In this document: positions 39,214-46,858 of the stretch, piece after piece
Layout of the letters: each line of letters begins with the position of its first letter
Numbering within the stretch: the stretch's first letter is position 1
Assembly: GCF_900176635.1 (NCBI RefSeq)
Contig: NZ_FXLN01000004.1
Coordinates: 744,001 to 808,000, forward strand
Length of the DNA: 64,000 nt
Direction: 5' to 3'
Origin: Clostridium merdae
GTDB taxonomy: Bacteria > Bacillota > Clostridia > Oscillospirales > Acutalibacteraceae
Made by a program: the position numbers and the translations under genes
Notes under the pieces: generated by a model
Databases searched by the model: none
What the model saw: the letters and a program-made list of their open reading frames with translations, nothing else
What the model was told of the DNA's origin: nothing

Positions 39214-40503
39214 TCAATTAGCCTTTTCATCAAAGTTTTTCGGATAACGAACTATACTGGTAGTGCCAACTCCGTCTATGCTCTTTATCACTGCGTCATA
39301 TTCACTGCCAAAGGAACTTATCAGCCGCTGGCGGGAAAAAGCGATACTTGCTTCAATGGAAGATCCTTCATAGGAACCTTTATACTGCTTAAACAGCTGA
39401 GCGATTTTTCTGTCGCTAAAGCCCGGACCGTCATCCTCCATTTTGAATACAACATCATCCCCTTGGTACTGTGCAGTAATGCGTAGTATACCAGGTTCCC
39501 TCTTTTGGCCTATACCATAAAATACAGCTCGCTCCACAAAAGGCAACAATATGCGGCTCGGGATTTTCTGCATGTTTAAATCTTCCGCAATGTCAAGAAC
39601 ATATTGCAGCTGGTCACCCATACGCTCTTTTTGAATGTTTAAATAGCGCTCCAGATTTTCTATTTCTTCACTTACGAAAACGTTATCCCTAGTCTCAGAA
39701 AAATTAAACTTCATAAATTCTGCGAACAAATTAATCGCTCGGTTGGTACGGGGAGCATCCTCTATCACAGATAGATTCGAAATTGCATTCAGGCTCTTGA
39801 ACAGAAAATACGGATTCATCTGCGTTTTAAGGGCAGCGAGCTCGGCTTCTTTCTCTTTTTTCTGCTCGTTAAGTGCCTCCAGTTCTTTATCGAGATCTTC
39901 CTTTAGGACCAATCGAGATAGTTCCTTTTCCGCAAGCTGATTTACAATCAAAGAAACTAAGTTTGCAATGTGAAAAAACTTTTCGTATGGATAAATTGCA
40001 ATAGAATCAAACAACGCATCCATTTTGGGGTCTTCTCTGTGGTTGCGGTCGTGGTGGAGTACATTTTCTAACCGGCAAATGTCCTTTGGGGCATCCTCAC
40101 AGCGAATTTGCCCGCCAATAAAACCACCGAGATAATGTCCTCGTACAATAATAGGAATAGCAATTTCAATAAGTCCGCAAGGGCAAAAATAGACATAGGT
40201 TTTCTGCGTAACTGCTGCCTGTATCGCCCCGAACGCATCTGAAGACATACAGATTCTCTTGGCACTTTCCTCTTTGCGAACCTGCCGACAAAAAGGTGTA
40301 AACGAAGTCATTTCTGTAATGGGCTCACCCCGATAATCTACCGTTACAAACGCAAGACCTGTTGCTTTTGCTATTTTATCTTGAATATTTTCTAAAACCT
40401 TGATGCCAAAGAGACGTGCGATACTGAAATTGCTCATGGAGCCATCTTCTTCAGCAATCGTTTGGAAGCCGGGTTGAAATTTTGGTTTCTCTGTCATTTC
40501 CAT
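39214..40503 (-). CDS. PocR-type sensor, degenerate histidine kinase
   Basis: Start at 40503, where GGAAGGG lies about 10 bases upstream. The N-terminal PocR domain (residues 25-145 of 429) has FCRQVRKEESAKRICMSSD and YFCPCGLIEIAIPI. A coiled coil and a LytS-type kinase region follow. The phospho-acceptor motif, normally NPHFLFN, reads NPYFLFK, so the His is Tyr (residue 232), and the N-box reads FVERAVFYG where FVENA(I/L)KHG is normal (Asn to Arg at 325). The ATP lid DDGPGF is kept. The partner regulator keeps its Asp. PocR domains bind 1,2-propanediol-like ligands in the pdu system. The protein may work without phosphorelay. Confidence 0.85.
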   Translation of the reverse strand: MEMTEKPKFQPGFQTIAEEDGSMSNFSIARLFGIKVLENIQDKIAKATGLAFVTVDYRGEPITEMTSFTPFCRQVRKEESAKRICMSSDAFGAIQAAVTQKTYVYFCPCGLIEIAIPIIVRGHYLGGFIGGQIRCEDAPKDICRLENVLHHDRNHREDPKMDALFDSIAIYPYEKFFHIANLVSLIVNQLAEKELSRLVLKEDLDKELEALNEQKKEKEAELAALKTQMNPYFLFKSLNAISNLSVIEDAPRTNRAINLFAEFMKFNFSETRDNVFVSEEIENLERYLNIQKERMGDQLQYVLDIAEDLNMQKIPSRILLPFVERAVFYGIGQKREPGILRITAQYQGDDVVFKMEDDGPGFSDRKIAQLFKQYKGSYEGSSIEASIAFSRQRLISSFGSEYDAVIKSIDGVGTTSIVRYPKNFDEKAN

Positions 40504-40582
40504 AGGTAACATCCCTTCCTTCAAGAATATAGTAATTGAAGTCACAGCTTCATTATATATACCCTTGTTTAATAAGGAAAGA

Positions 40583-41698
40583 CTAATATATCGAATTTAA
40601 TAATTTTGCTATATCTTCCGGCTCGATTCTTGTCGGATTTGACGTCATACACCAATCTTTTAATGCGTTGATTGCCAGAGTAGGCATTGCCTCGTTATAA
40701 TCTCTTCGAGAAATACCACAATCTCGAACAGTTCCCGGCATTTTCATTTGGAATTTGAAGTGTTCGATACAACGAACCAAGTCCCAAACTGCCTCTTCTT
40801 CATTTTTATTTGCGGATGAAATACCAGTGTGACAAGCAAGCTTTGCATATTTGCTGCGAACCTTCAGATCTTTGCTGTTGTGCAGCACCACATCCTTTAA
40901 AACTATCGCATTGGCTAAACCGTGAGGAATATGAAAAATGCCGCCCAATTGATGTGCAATGCTATGCGAAAGACCCAAACCCGCTTTATCGAATGCAATA
41001 CCGGCAAAAGTTGAAGCTTCGTGCATTTGCCCTCTTGCCTGCAAATCATCCCCTTTGCTGTAACAAGTAAAGAGAGAAGAGCGTACAAATTCTACGGCTT
41101 TTTCAGCCATTGCATCCGAAAAAGGATTGGAACCTGTTGCCACATAGGCCTCCAGTGCATGAGTGAATACATCCATGCCGGTGTTAGCAGTAATTTGGGG
41201 CGGCACGGAGAGCACCAAGCGAGCATCTAAAATTGCCTCATCCGGCATTATGCTTTCCTCTACTACCATGTGCTTTATTTTCGAATGCGTATCGGTAAGC
41301 ACTGTAACAGAGGTAACCTCAGACCCTGTTCCGCTTGTAGTAGGTACTGCAATGAGCTTTACGTGAGAACTGCCGGACATTTGTCTAGAAAAATACAGAA
41401 CGCCCTTAGCGGTATCAATGGCAGAGCCACCACCTAAGGCAATCATCACCTGCGGAGCAAAGTGCTGGAATTGTGCCAACGCTTTTGCCACTGTGTCTAA
41501 AGGTGGGTCTGGTACAACCTGATGAAATATTTTCACATCGCAGGTAGAATCTATTACCTCTAAAAGTTGACGGACGCCCCCATTTTTGAGCAAGAAATTA
41601 TCGCAAACTAAAAATATCTTCTGGTCTTTATACTTCGATAGAACCTGTAAAGAACCGATTCCGCTATGTATCTTCGTTTTTAAGTAGATGCTGTGCAA
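40583..41698 (-). CDS. pduQ: Iron-containing alcohol dehydrogenase
   Basis: The 371-residue enzyme has the Fe-ADH motifs MIALGGGSAIDTAKGVLYF, PTTSGTGSEVTSVTVL, and HALEAYVATGSNPF followed by LGLSHSIAHQLGGIFHIPHG, which provides the metal-binding His residues. It reduces the aldehyde to alcohol using NADH, regenerating NAD within the microcompartment. It is expressed between the two main parts of the operon and begins 20 bases after the second aldehyde dehydrogenase. Confidence 0.92.
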   Translation of the reverse strand: MHSIYLKTKIHSGIGSLQVLSKYKDQKIFLVCDNFLLKNGGVRQLLEVIDSTCDVKIFHQVVPDPPLDTVAKALAQFQHFAPQVMIALGGGSAIDTAKGVLYFSRQMSGSSHVKLIAVPTTSGTGSEVTSVTVLTDTHSKIKHMVVEESIMPDEAILDARLVLSVPPQITANTGMDVFTHALEAYVATGSNPFSDAMAEKAVEFVRSSLFTCYSKGDDLQARGQMHEASTFAGIAFDKAGLGLSHSIAHQLGGIFHIPHGLANAIVLKDVVLHNSKDLKVRSKYAKLACHTGISSANKNEEEAVWDLVRCIEHFKFQMKMPGTVRDCGISRRDYNEAMPTLAINALKDWCMTSNPTRIEPEDIAKLLNSIY

Positions 41699-41717
41699 AG
41701 GTGTTCCTCCTGTTCTA

Positions 41718-43097
41718 TCAGCGAATCGTAAATGCGTTGGCTAGTGTACATCTTCTTCTTCGGCAGAAATGCCGGGCCGTAGTTGTACCTTCTCCGGTTG
41801 CAGTTGCAATGGTAAAACTAGTATCGCCTTCGCCATCAAACCCAATGCCAGCAAGCGCAGAGCTGTTTTTCACAAACACCGCTGTTTGCAGTTTTTGAGC
41901 AGCGTAATTTAGTCGTTCTATCATCTGAGAATGAATGGTTGCCGTATGGCGCATCCCTTGTTCAATTTCGCAGGCGAACTCAACGGCCTGCTCAAAATCC
42001 TTAGCACGCACCAGTGGAACGAGTGGCATGCGCAGCTCTTCTGTTACAAACGGATGCTGACGAGCCGTATCTACCACAATCAGCTTCACGGTTTTATCAC
42101 ATTGCATCCCCGCGGCAGAAAGAATCTCAGCTGCACTTTTGCCCTCCAAGGCTTTATTCGGTGCCATCTCTGGTGTTATAGCAGCCAGCGTTAGCTGTAG
42201 CATTTTTTGCTCATCTTGAACACAGCAGGCATGCTGCTTTTGCAATTCACACAGAAACTCATCCGCGACTGAATCTACAATCACAATGCTTTTTTCTGTG
42301 ATACACGTTAGGTTGTTATCAAATGAGCAGCTAAAAACAAGATCTCGCGCTGTATTTTTTAAATTTGCTGTTTCATCAATAATGGCTACTGGGTTAGCAG
42401 GGCCAGCTCCAATCACCTTTTTCCCACAGGCCATTGCCTGCCGTAGCATTCCTGCTCCTCCCGTAGCAATTACCAAGGGAATATCCGGGTGATTCATTAG
42501 TTCACGAGTGACCGCCATCGAGGTTTCTGTGAGGGTTGAAACCAAATTATCAATTCCACAGGTTCGGCTGATTGTTTGGCTAATCCGCTCCGTTACATAT
42601 TGAGATACAAGCAACGACCTTGGGTGCGGAACATGAATGACTGCATTACCAGCTGCGAGAAGACCAATGGTGTTGCAAATTAGCGTTTCGCAGGGATTGG
42701 TACAGGGCTGTACCGCACATGCCACACCATAAGAAGATAGCTCATACAGCGTCATACCGCAGTCTCCGGTTTTTACCTCTGTAATCAAATCTTCCGTTCC
42801 CGGGGTTTTTTCAAGGACAAGAAGGAGCTTCTTTTTCTTATCCTCTGCGATTCCCATTCCGGTTTCTTCAACTGTCATTTGAGCCAGCCTCTCAACAAGT
42901 GGAAATAAATCCACTTTGATTGCATCAATAACTTGCTGGCGCTGATTCAATGTGAGCAGAGAATACTGCTGATATGCACTATAAGCAACAGCAACTGCAT
43001 CATCCACCGAGCAAAAGACACCGCTTTTCAGCGTTTGCTCACTTAGGTGCTCCTGATATATTTGGCTGACTAAGGCTTCAATCTGCTGTGTATTCAT
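41718..43097 (-). CDS. pduP: CoA-acylating aldehyde dehydrogenase (second copy)
   Basis: The 459-residue enzyme has Cys265 in NNLTCITEKS as catalytic residue, GGAGMLRQAMACGKKVIGAG and PHPRSLLVSQYVTERI. It ends RHFCRRRRCTLANAFTIR, as does the first copy. Its N-terminal helix (NTQQIEALVSQIYQEHL) is another likely encapsulation peptide. Compared with the first copy (33557-34975) it shows moderate divergence and a changed NNLPCIAEKE motif, so the two may prefer different aldehydes. It overlaps the shell gene start by 4 bases. Confidence 0.92.
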   Translation of the reverse strand: MNTQQIEALVSQIYQEHLSEQTLKSGVFCSVDDAVAVAYSAYQQYSLLTLNQRQQVIDAIKVDLFPLVERLAQMTVEETGMGIAEDKKKKLLLVLEKTPGTEDLITEVKTGDCGMTLYELSSYGVACAVQPCTNPCETLICNTIGLLAAGNAVIHVPHPRSLLVSQYVTERISQTISRTCGIDNLVSTLTETSMAVTRELMNHPDIPLVIATGGAGMLRQAMACGKKVIGAGPANPVAIIDETANLKNTARDLVFSCSFDNNLTCITEKSIVIVDSVADEFLCELQKQHACCVQDEQKMLQLTLAAITPEMAPNKALEGKSAAEILSAAGMQCDKTVKLIVVDTARQHPFVTEELRMPLVPLVRAKDFEQAVEFACEIEQGMRHTATIHSQMIERLNYAAQKLQTAVFVKNSSALAGIGFDGEGDTSFTIATATGEGTTTARHFCRRRRCTLANAFTIR

Positions 43098-43834
43098 CTA
43101 CTCCCCTCCTCTGGACGTGCAATTTCGGAATCCCCTTGTTTTTTCTTGTTTTTGGGAGGACGCCCCGGTGACTTTGCCGGTCTACCCTTTTTAGCGGGCT
43201 TTGCGGCTTCTTGTTCCGTAGCAGATTCTTTTTGCTCCTCTGCCTGTATCTGCAATTCCTCTTTCGCTTCGCTTTCGGAATGCAGAGCATCGACCTCCAT
43301 AACAGGCTCTATTACCTGATTATCTACTGGGATTTGGTTCTGCTCTCGTTCTATTAATGCAGCCTCTAATGTAGCTTCGTTTTGTATGACAAGCTTTTGC
43401 TGCAAGTAAGCCTTTTCCTCTACTGCTGATTCTGGTATTTCCTGCATAGCAATACTCTCCGGCTCATCCGTGTTTACCATGGGTTCTGATTGTGAATCTG
43501 GTTCTGGCAACTCTGGTAACGACGAAGCCGGTTCCGGGTCTTCAGGAGGCGGCTCCTGCGTAGTTTTACAGAATACCTCTCCAATGCTCTTCGCTGGTCT
43601 AGGAATTACTTTAAAAGACACGAGCTGGCCGTTTTGCTCTGCCACAGCCCTGCCTGTTTGCACGGAGGCAGTAACGGCACCTACATCACCGGTTATTTTA
43701 ATTGTTATCCAACCAAAGCCCTTTGCTTTTTCTATGCCGATGAGACCCACATTTGCGGTTTTTACCATTGCATCAGCTACGGCAATTGCCGCGGCAAGAC
43801 CTTTGATTTCAACCAGACCCAATGCGTCGTTCAT
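43094..43834 (-). CDS. BMC shell protein with long C-terminal tail carrying AT-hook-like motifs
   Basis: Residues 1-90 form a BMC-H domain (NDALGLVEIKGLAAAIAVAD, NVGLIGIEKAKGFGWITIKI, VSFKVIPRPAKSIG). Then comes a 140-residue acidic, Pro/Glu-rich tail (PPPEDPEPASSLPELPEPDS and more). The last 40 residues are strongly basic: KPAKKGRPAKSPGRPPKNKK, with GRP at 217-219 and 224-226 that resemble AT-hook DNA-binding motifs. EutK of the eut locus also pairs a BMC domain with a nucleic acid-binding tail, though of another fold. Translation is coupled to the aldehyde dehydrogenase gene. Confidence 0.85.
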   Translation of the reverse strand: MNDALGLVEIKGLAAAIAVADAMVKTANVGLIGIEKAKGFGWITIKITGDVGAVTASVQTGRAVAEQNGQLVSFKVIPRPAKSIGEVFCKTTQEPPPEDPEPASSLPELPEPDSQSEPMVNTDEPESIAMQEIPESAVEEKAYLQQKLVIQNEATLEAALIEREQNQIPVDNQVIEPVMEVDALHSESEAKEELQIQAEEQKESATEQEAAKPAKKGRPAKSPGRPPKNKKKQGDSEIARPEEGSR

Positions 43835-43864
43835 TTGGCCACCTCGTTTCCTGTTCTTTATGGC

Positions 43865-44587
43865 TTACACCCGGTGAATCTGAATCCCCAATTCATTGGC
43901 TTTTTCCTTAGCCAATAGGGTAATAATGTCGCCCTCCTGCAAGGTTAGCCTACCTTCCTTTTGGCAGGTGATGAGGTCGGCTTCTGTAATAACTCTTTTT
44001 TTCTGCTGTTTTGTAATTGCCTGTTCTGGCGTTGCTTTTGGTTGCTCGTTTAAGATAAATGATTGATTGAGTTCTATTCCAAATTCCGATAATGTTCGGA
44101 TATAATGTTCTATTTTCATTCGGTAAGCTTTGGGTTCTTTTCCGCTAAGCGGCTCCATACCGCTTTGTAGCATTACTACCTTTTTCCCTTGCGAAAAACA
44201 TTGGCCTACCCACCTCGTTTCAAAGGAATCCTCAATGCAAAGTGCGGTTTTGGCCATTAATTCCCTGCTGGGGAAAGGGTATATCGTGAACGATTCTTCC
44301 CTTTGCTCTTTTAGTGCATGCTCCTGCTCTATTACCAAGCAAGCGGGGAAAAGTTCTTTTAGCTTTTGTAGGTAGTAATCGTTAAAAAGTGCTTTGGGCA
44401 ATACAAATACTGCCTGATAATCATGGGGAACCGAAAGGGCGCCCAGCCTTACGAAATAATCGTCTTGCCAGCGTTCCGGTAAAATAAGGTAACAGGCTTT
44501 CTGTCGCAAAGGCGGAAGAAGGTTTTCTTCTCCCAACTGCTGGATTACCTTTAATACCATTTGCTTGAGCAGCTCATGATCCAGCAA
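43865..44587 (-). CDS. Microcompartment-associated protein of unknown function (Eut_hyp-like)
   Basis: The 240-residue protein begins MLDHELLKQMVLKVIQQLGE. Residues 25-175 have a Rossmann-like pattern (CYLILPERWQDDYFVRLGAL, KVVMLQSGMEPLSG). The C-terminus reads RVITEADLITCQKEGRLTLQ and LLAKEKANELGIQIHRV, a motif found in several Clostridia microcompartment proteins. I think it belongs to the family named ethanolamine utilisation hypothetical (TIGR02536), but cannot confirm. Its N-terminal helix resembles an encapsulation peptide. The role is unknown. Confidence 0.65.
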   Translation of the reverse strand: MLDHELLKQMVLKVIQQLGEENLLPPLRQKACYLILPERWQDDYFVRLGALSVPHDYQAVFVLPKALFNDYYLQKLKELFPACLVIEQEHALKEQREESFTIYPFPSRELMAKTALCIEDSFETRWVGQCFSQGKKVVMLQSGMEPLSGKEPKAYRMKIEHYIRTLSEFGIELNQSFILNEQPKATPEQAITKQQKKRVITEADLITCQKEGRLTLQEGDIITLLAKEKANELGIQIHRV

Positions 44588-44642
44588 AGATTACAACCCC
44601 TTTCCGCAATCAAATGTTACATGAATTTAACGCCCGGCAATG

Positions 44643-44683
44643 GGTGCGGGTAAAATGAAGTAGGGGTAAATTCTACCCGCACC
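44643..44683 (-). terminator. Stem-loop after the second BMC-H gene
   Basis: Perfect 10-base arms GGTGCGGGTA and TACCCGCACC with a 21-base loop, placed after the BMC-H gene at 44706 on the minus strand. No long T run. It mirrors the stem-loop after the other BMC-H gene and may lower expression of downstream genes or protect the shell mRNA. Confidence 0.65.
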
Positions 44684-44705
44684 TGCCGTGGCTTTTAACT
44701 CGCTA

Positions 44706-44990
44706 TTACTTGGAAGCTGCTGTGGGAATAATCTTTTCTGTGTCGGAGTGTGGGCGGGGAATGACATGGATAGAAACAACCTCGCCAACCTGTCTGGCGG
44801 CGGCGGCTCCGGCATCTGTTGCTGCTTTTACTGCACCAACATCGCCACGAACCATTACGGTTACCAAACCGGAACCGATTTTTTCGTACCCAACCAAAGA
44901 AACGTTTGCTGCCTTTACCATAGCATCGGCGGCTTCAATCGCTCCTACTAGGCCTTTGGTTTCAATCATGCCCAATGCATCTGAATTCAT
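44706..44990 (-). CDS. BMC-H hexameric shell protein (second copy)
   Basis: The 94-residue protein is a single BMC domain: SDALGMIETKGLVGAIEAAD, KAANVSLVGYEKIGSGLVTV, RGDVGAVKAATDAGAAAARQ, and the C-terminal HVIPRPHSDTEKIIPTAASK. It is nearly identical in sequence to the BMC-H at 35775-36044 over most of its length, with small changes in the C-terminus, so hexamers could be mixed. It is preceded by a GGAGGATCC ribosome site. Confidence 0.95.
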   Translation of the reverse strand: MNSDALGMIETKGLVGAIEAADAMVKAANVSLVGYEKIGSGLVTVMVRGDVGAVKAATDAGAAAARQVGEVVSIHVIPRPHSDTEKIIPTAASK

Positions 44991-45012
44991 ATGGATCCTC
45001 CTTTGTTATCAT

Positions 45013-45028
45013 CCGGCTTTTTTGCCGG
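45013..45028 (-). other. Small stem-loop between BMC-T and BMC-H genes
   Basis: Arms CCGGC and GCCGG around a 6-base loop lie just after the stop of the BMC-T gene. It may be a processing or stability site. The arms are short. Confidence 0.4.
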
Positions 45029-45036
45029 CGCTTACT

Positions 45037-45825
45037 TTAAATGTACGGCTGTGTGCTCGATTTTGCTTCACTGCCCAACGCGCCCAACAGCTTTTTTCCC
45101 ACCTCAATTGCCGAACGAACTGCCTGACGCACAGCGCCGGAATCGCCGGTGAAGGTGAGAATTACTTCGTTTGAATAGCTGGTGCCATGAGAGGGTGAGC
45201 TGTAGCTTACGATCTCTACATTAGCGGCTTTTACGGCAACATCGGCTAGAACTGTGGCAATTGCCGCAGGGCCGGCGCACACCATACCAAACGCTCTGCC
45301 AAGAGGAGTGCCGAATGCTTTTTCGAGGCAGTAGCTTGCTCTTGCTGTGTACTGGAACTCTAAGTGGCCGGCTTCATTGCCATACACATCGCCAAAGTAC
45401 TTATCGAGGCTGGCAAGTGCAATTTCTACCGCTCTTCTTGCGTCTGAAACATCATCTGCACCAATGTAAATTAAACTGCCGTGGCCTGCCCCACCTTTGG
45501 TATCTCTGGCAAGCTCAATGGAGATAACCTCCGTATTGGTTGCCTTTACGGCATCATCAACGGCCATAATCTGCGGGCCTGCGCCCACTCTTCCGCCAAT
45601 AATTCCGATAGAACGGTATTTGCCCAAGTTCAGTTTTTCAACCAGCATTGGGTCTACACTTGCAATTACAAGACCAATCGTATCGCCGATTGCAGTACCA
45701 ACAAACTCCGTCACCCCCAAAGCCTCACAGCAGGCAGGAGTGGAGGCTTTCGAAGCTTCCTCTGGCTTTTGCTTAAGCTCCTCAGCGACCTGATTAATCA
45801 CTTTCTCAATTAATTGCTGATCCAT
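45037..45825 (-). CDS. pduB: PduB-like tandem BMC-T shell protein
   Basis: The 262-residue protein has an N-terminal extension (DQQLIEKVINQVAEELKQ) resembling a targeting helix, then two BMC domains. The first starts TEFVGTAIGDTIGLVIASVD and contains SIGIIGGRVGAGPQIMAVDD; the second contains RAFGMVCAGPAAIATVLADV and VEIVSYSSPSHGTSYSNEVI. PduB trimers have a gated pore for larger molecules, and its N-terminus links the shell to cargo. It is directly downstream of the activase and upstream of the BMC-H gene. Confidence 0.92.
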   Translation of the reverse strand: MDQQLIEKVINQVAEELKQKPEEASKASTPACCEALGVTEFVGTAIGDTIGLVIASVDPMLVEKLNLGKYRSIGIIGGRVGAGPQIMAVDDAVKATNTEVISIELARDTKGGAGHGSLIYIGADDVSDARRAVEIALASLDKYFGDVYGNEAGHLEFQYTARASYCLEKAFGTPLGRAFGMVCAGPAAIATVLADVAVKAANVEIVSYSSPSHGTSYSNEVILTFTGDSGAVRQAVRSAIEVGKKLLGALGSEAKSSTQPYI

Positions 45826-45853
45826 TGTCTATCCTCCGTTTCTCTTAAATTTG

Positions 45854-46774
45854 CTATCCACCGATAACACAGTTTAAACCGTAGCTCTCTACAATCTTTT
45901 TCAAATGCGCAACCTCTTCTTCTGACAGCGACAATTTCTCCTCCATTTGGTACTCTCTGCCCAGTAGCTCATATTTATTTTCTCCATACGTATGGTAGGG
46001 CAGCAAATGGATGGTTTTTACCTGATGCAGTGTGAGTACAAATTCGCATATAGCCTTAATCCCTTCTGGGCTTGCATTTACTCCTGGTATGGTAGGCACC
46101 CTCACCACGGTCTCCGTCAGCTCTGAAATCCGCTTTGCATTCTTTAAAATAATTTCATTTGAGACTCCGGTAACCTTTTTATGTATCTCATTATTTAGCG
46201 ATTTAATATCAAGCAGAGCTAAATCGATAAAAGGAAATACGGTTTCAATTGCTTCGGCAGAAGCATATGCAGTAGTTTCAATAGCTGTATTCCACCCTTT
46301 TGCGTGGCAAGCCTTCAGCAGTTCAACTGCAAAACCGCTCTGCAGCAAGGGTTCCCCGCCAGACAGTGTAATTCCGCCGCCAGACCTGCGATAATTGGTT
46401 TCATCGCGCTTTAGCTCCTGTATTACCTGCTCCACGGTCAGGCGCTGGCCTTTCATGGTCAGCGCACCGGTCGGGCACACATTTACGCATTCCCCGCAGG
46501 CAACGCATTTTGTGTGGTTTACTAGCCCTGTATTTTCGGGGTCTATTGCTCCAAACTTACAAGCCTTAATACATTTACCGCAGTGAATACAAAGTGAGGC
46601 CTGGTACATTACCTCCGGCTTTGGGTTCTGTGATTCAGGATTGCAGCACCAAAGGCAAGACAGCGGGCAGCCTTTTAAGAATACGATTGTACGAATCCCC
46701 GGTCCGTCATGGATGGAGTATCGCTGCATATTGAACACGGTACCGGTGGCGCTATAATCGATTGGTGAAGGCAT
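45854..46774 (-). CDS. Glycyl radical enzyme activating enzyme
   Basis: Start at 46774 (AAGGGAG upstream). The 306-residue radical SAM enzyme has the SAM-binding cluster GCPLSCLWCCNPESQ (CX3CX2C), a ferredoxin insert with CIHCGKCIKACKFGAI and CVACGECVNVCPTGAL, and GGGITLSGGEPLLQ. It uses SAM and an electron to remove a hydrogen from the glycyl residue of the partner enzyme. It lies 84 bases after the dehydratase gene on the same strand. The two-cluster ferredoxin insert is typical of diol dehydratase and choline lyase activases. Confidence 0.95.
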   Translation of the reverse strand: MPSPIDYSATGTVFNMQRYSIHDGPGIRTIVFLKGCPLSCLWCCNPESQNPKPEVMYQASLCIHCGKCIKACKFGAIDPENTGLVNHTKCVACGECVNVCPTGALTMKGQRLTVEQVIQELKRDETNYRRSGGGITLSGGEPLLQSGFAVELLKACHAKGWNTAIETTAYASAEAIETVFPFIDLALLDIKSLNNEIHKKVTGVSNEIILKNAKRISELTETVVRVPTIPGVNASPEGIKAICEFVLTLHQVKTIHLLPYHTYGENKYELLGREYQMEEKLSLSEEEVAHLKKIVESYGLNCVIGG

Positions 46775-46858
46775 TCTCACAACTCCCTTGGTTTTCATTT
46801 CATTTGAGTGATGCTTTCCCGCGCAGCGCTTCATGGGTTTCACCCGACTGCCTGCCGA

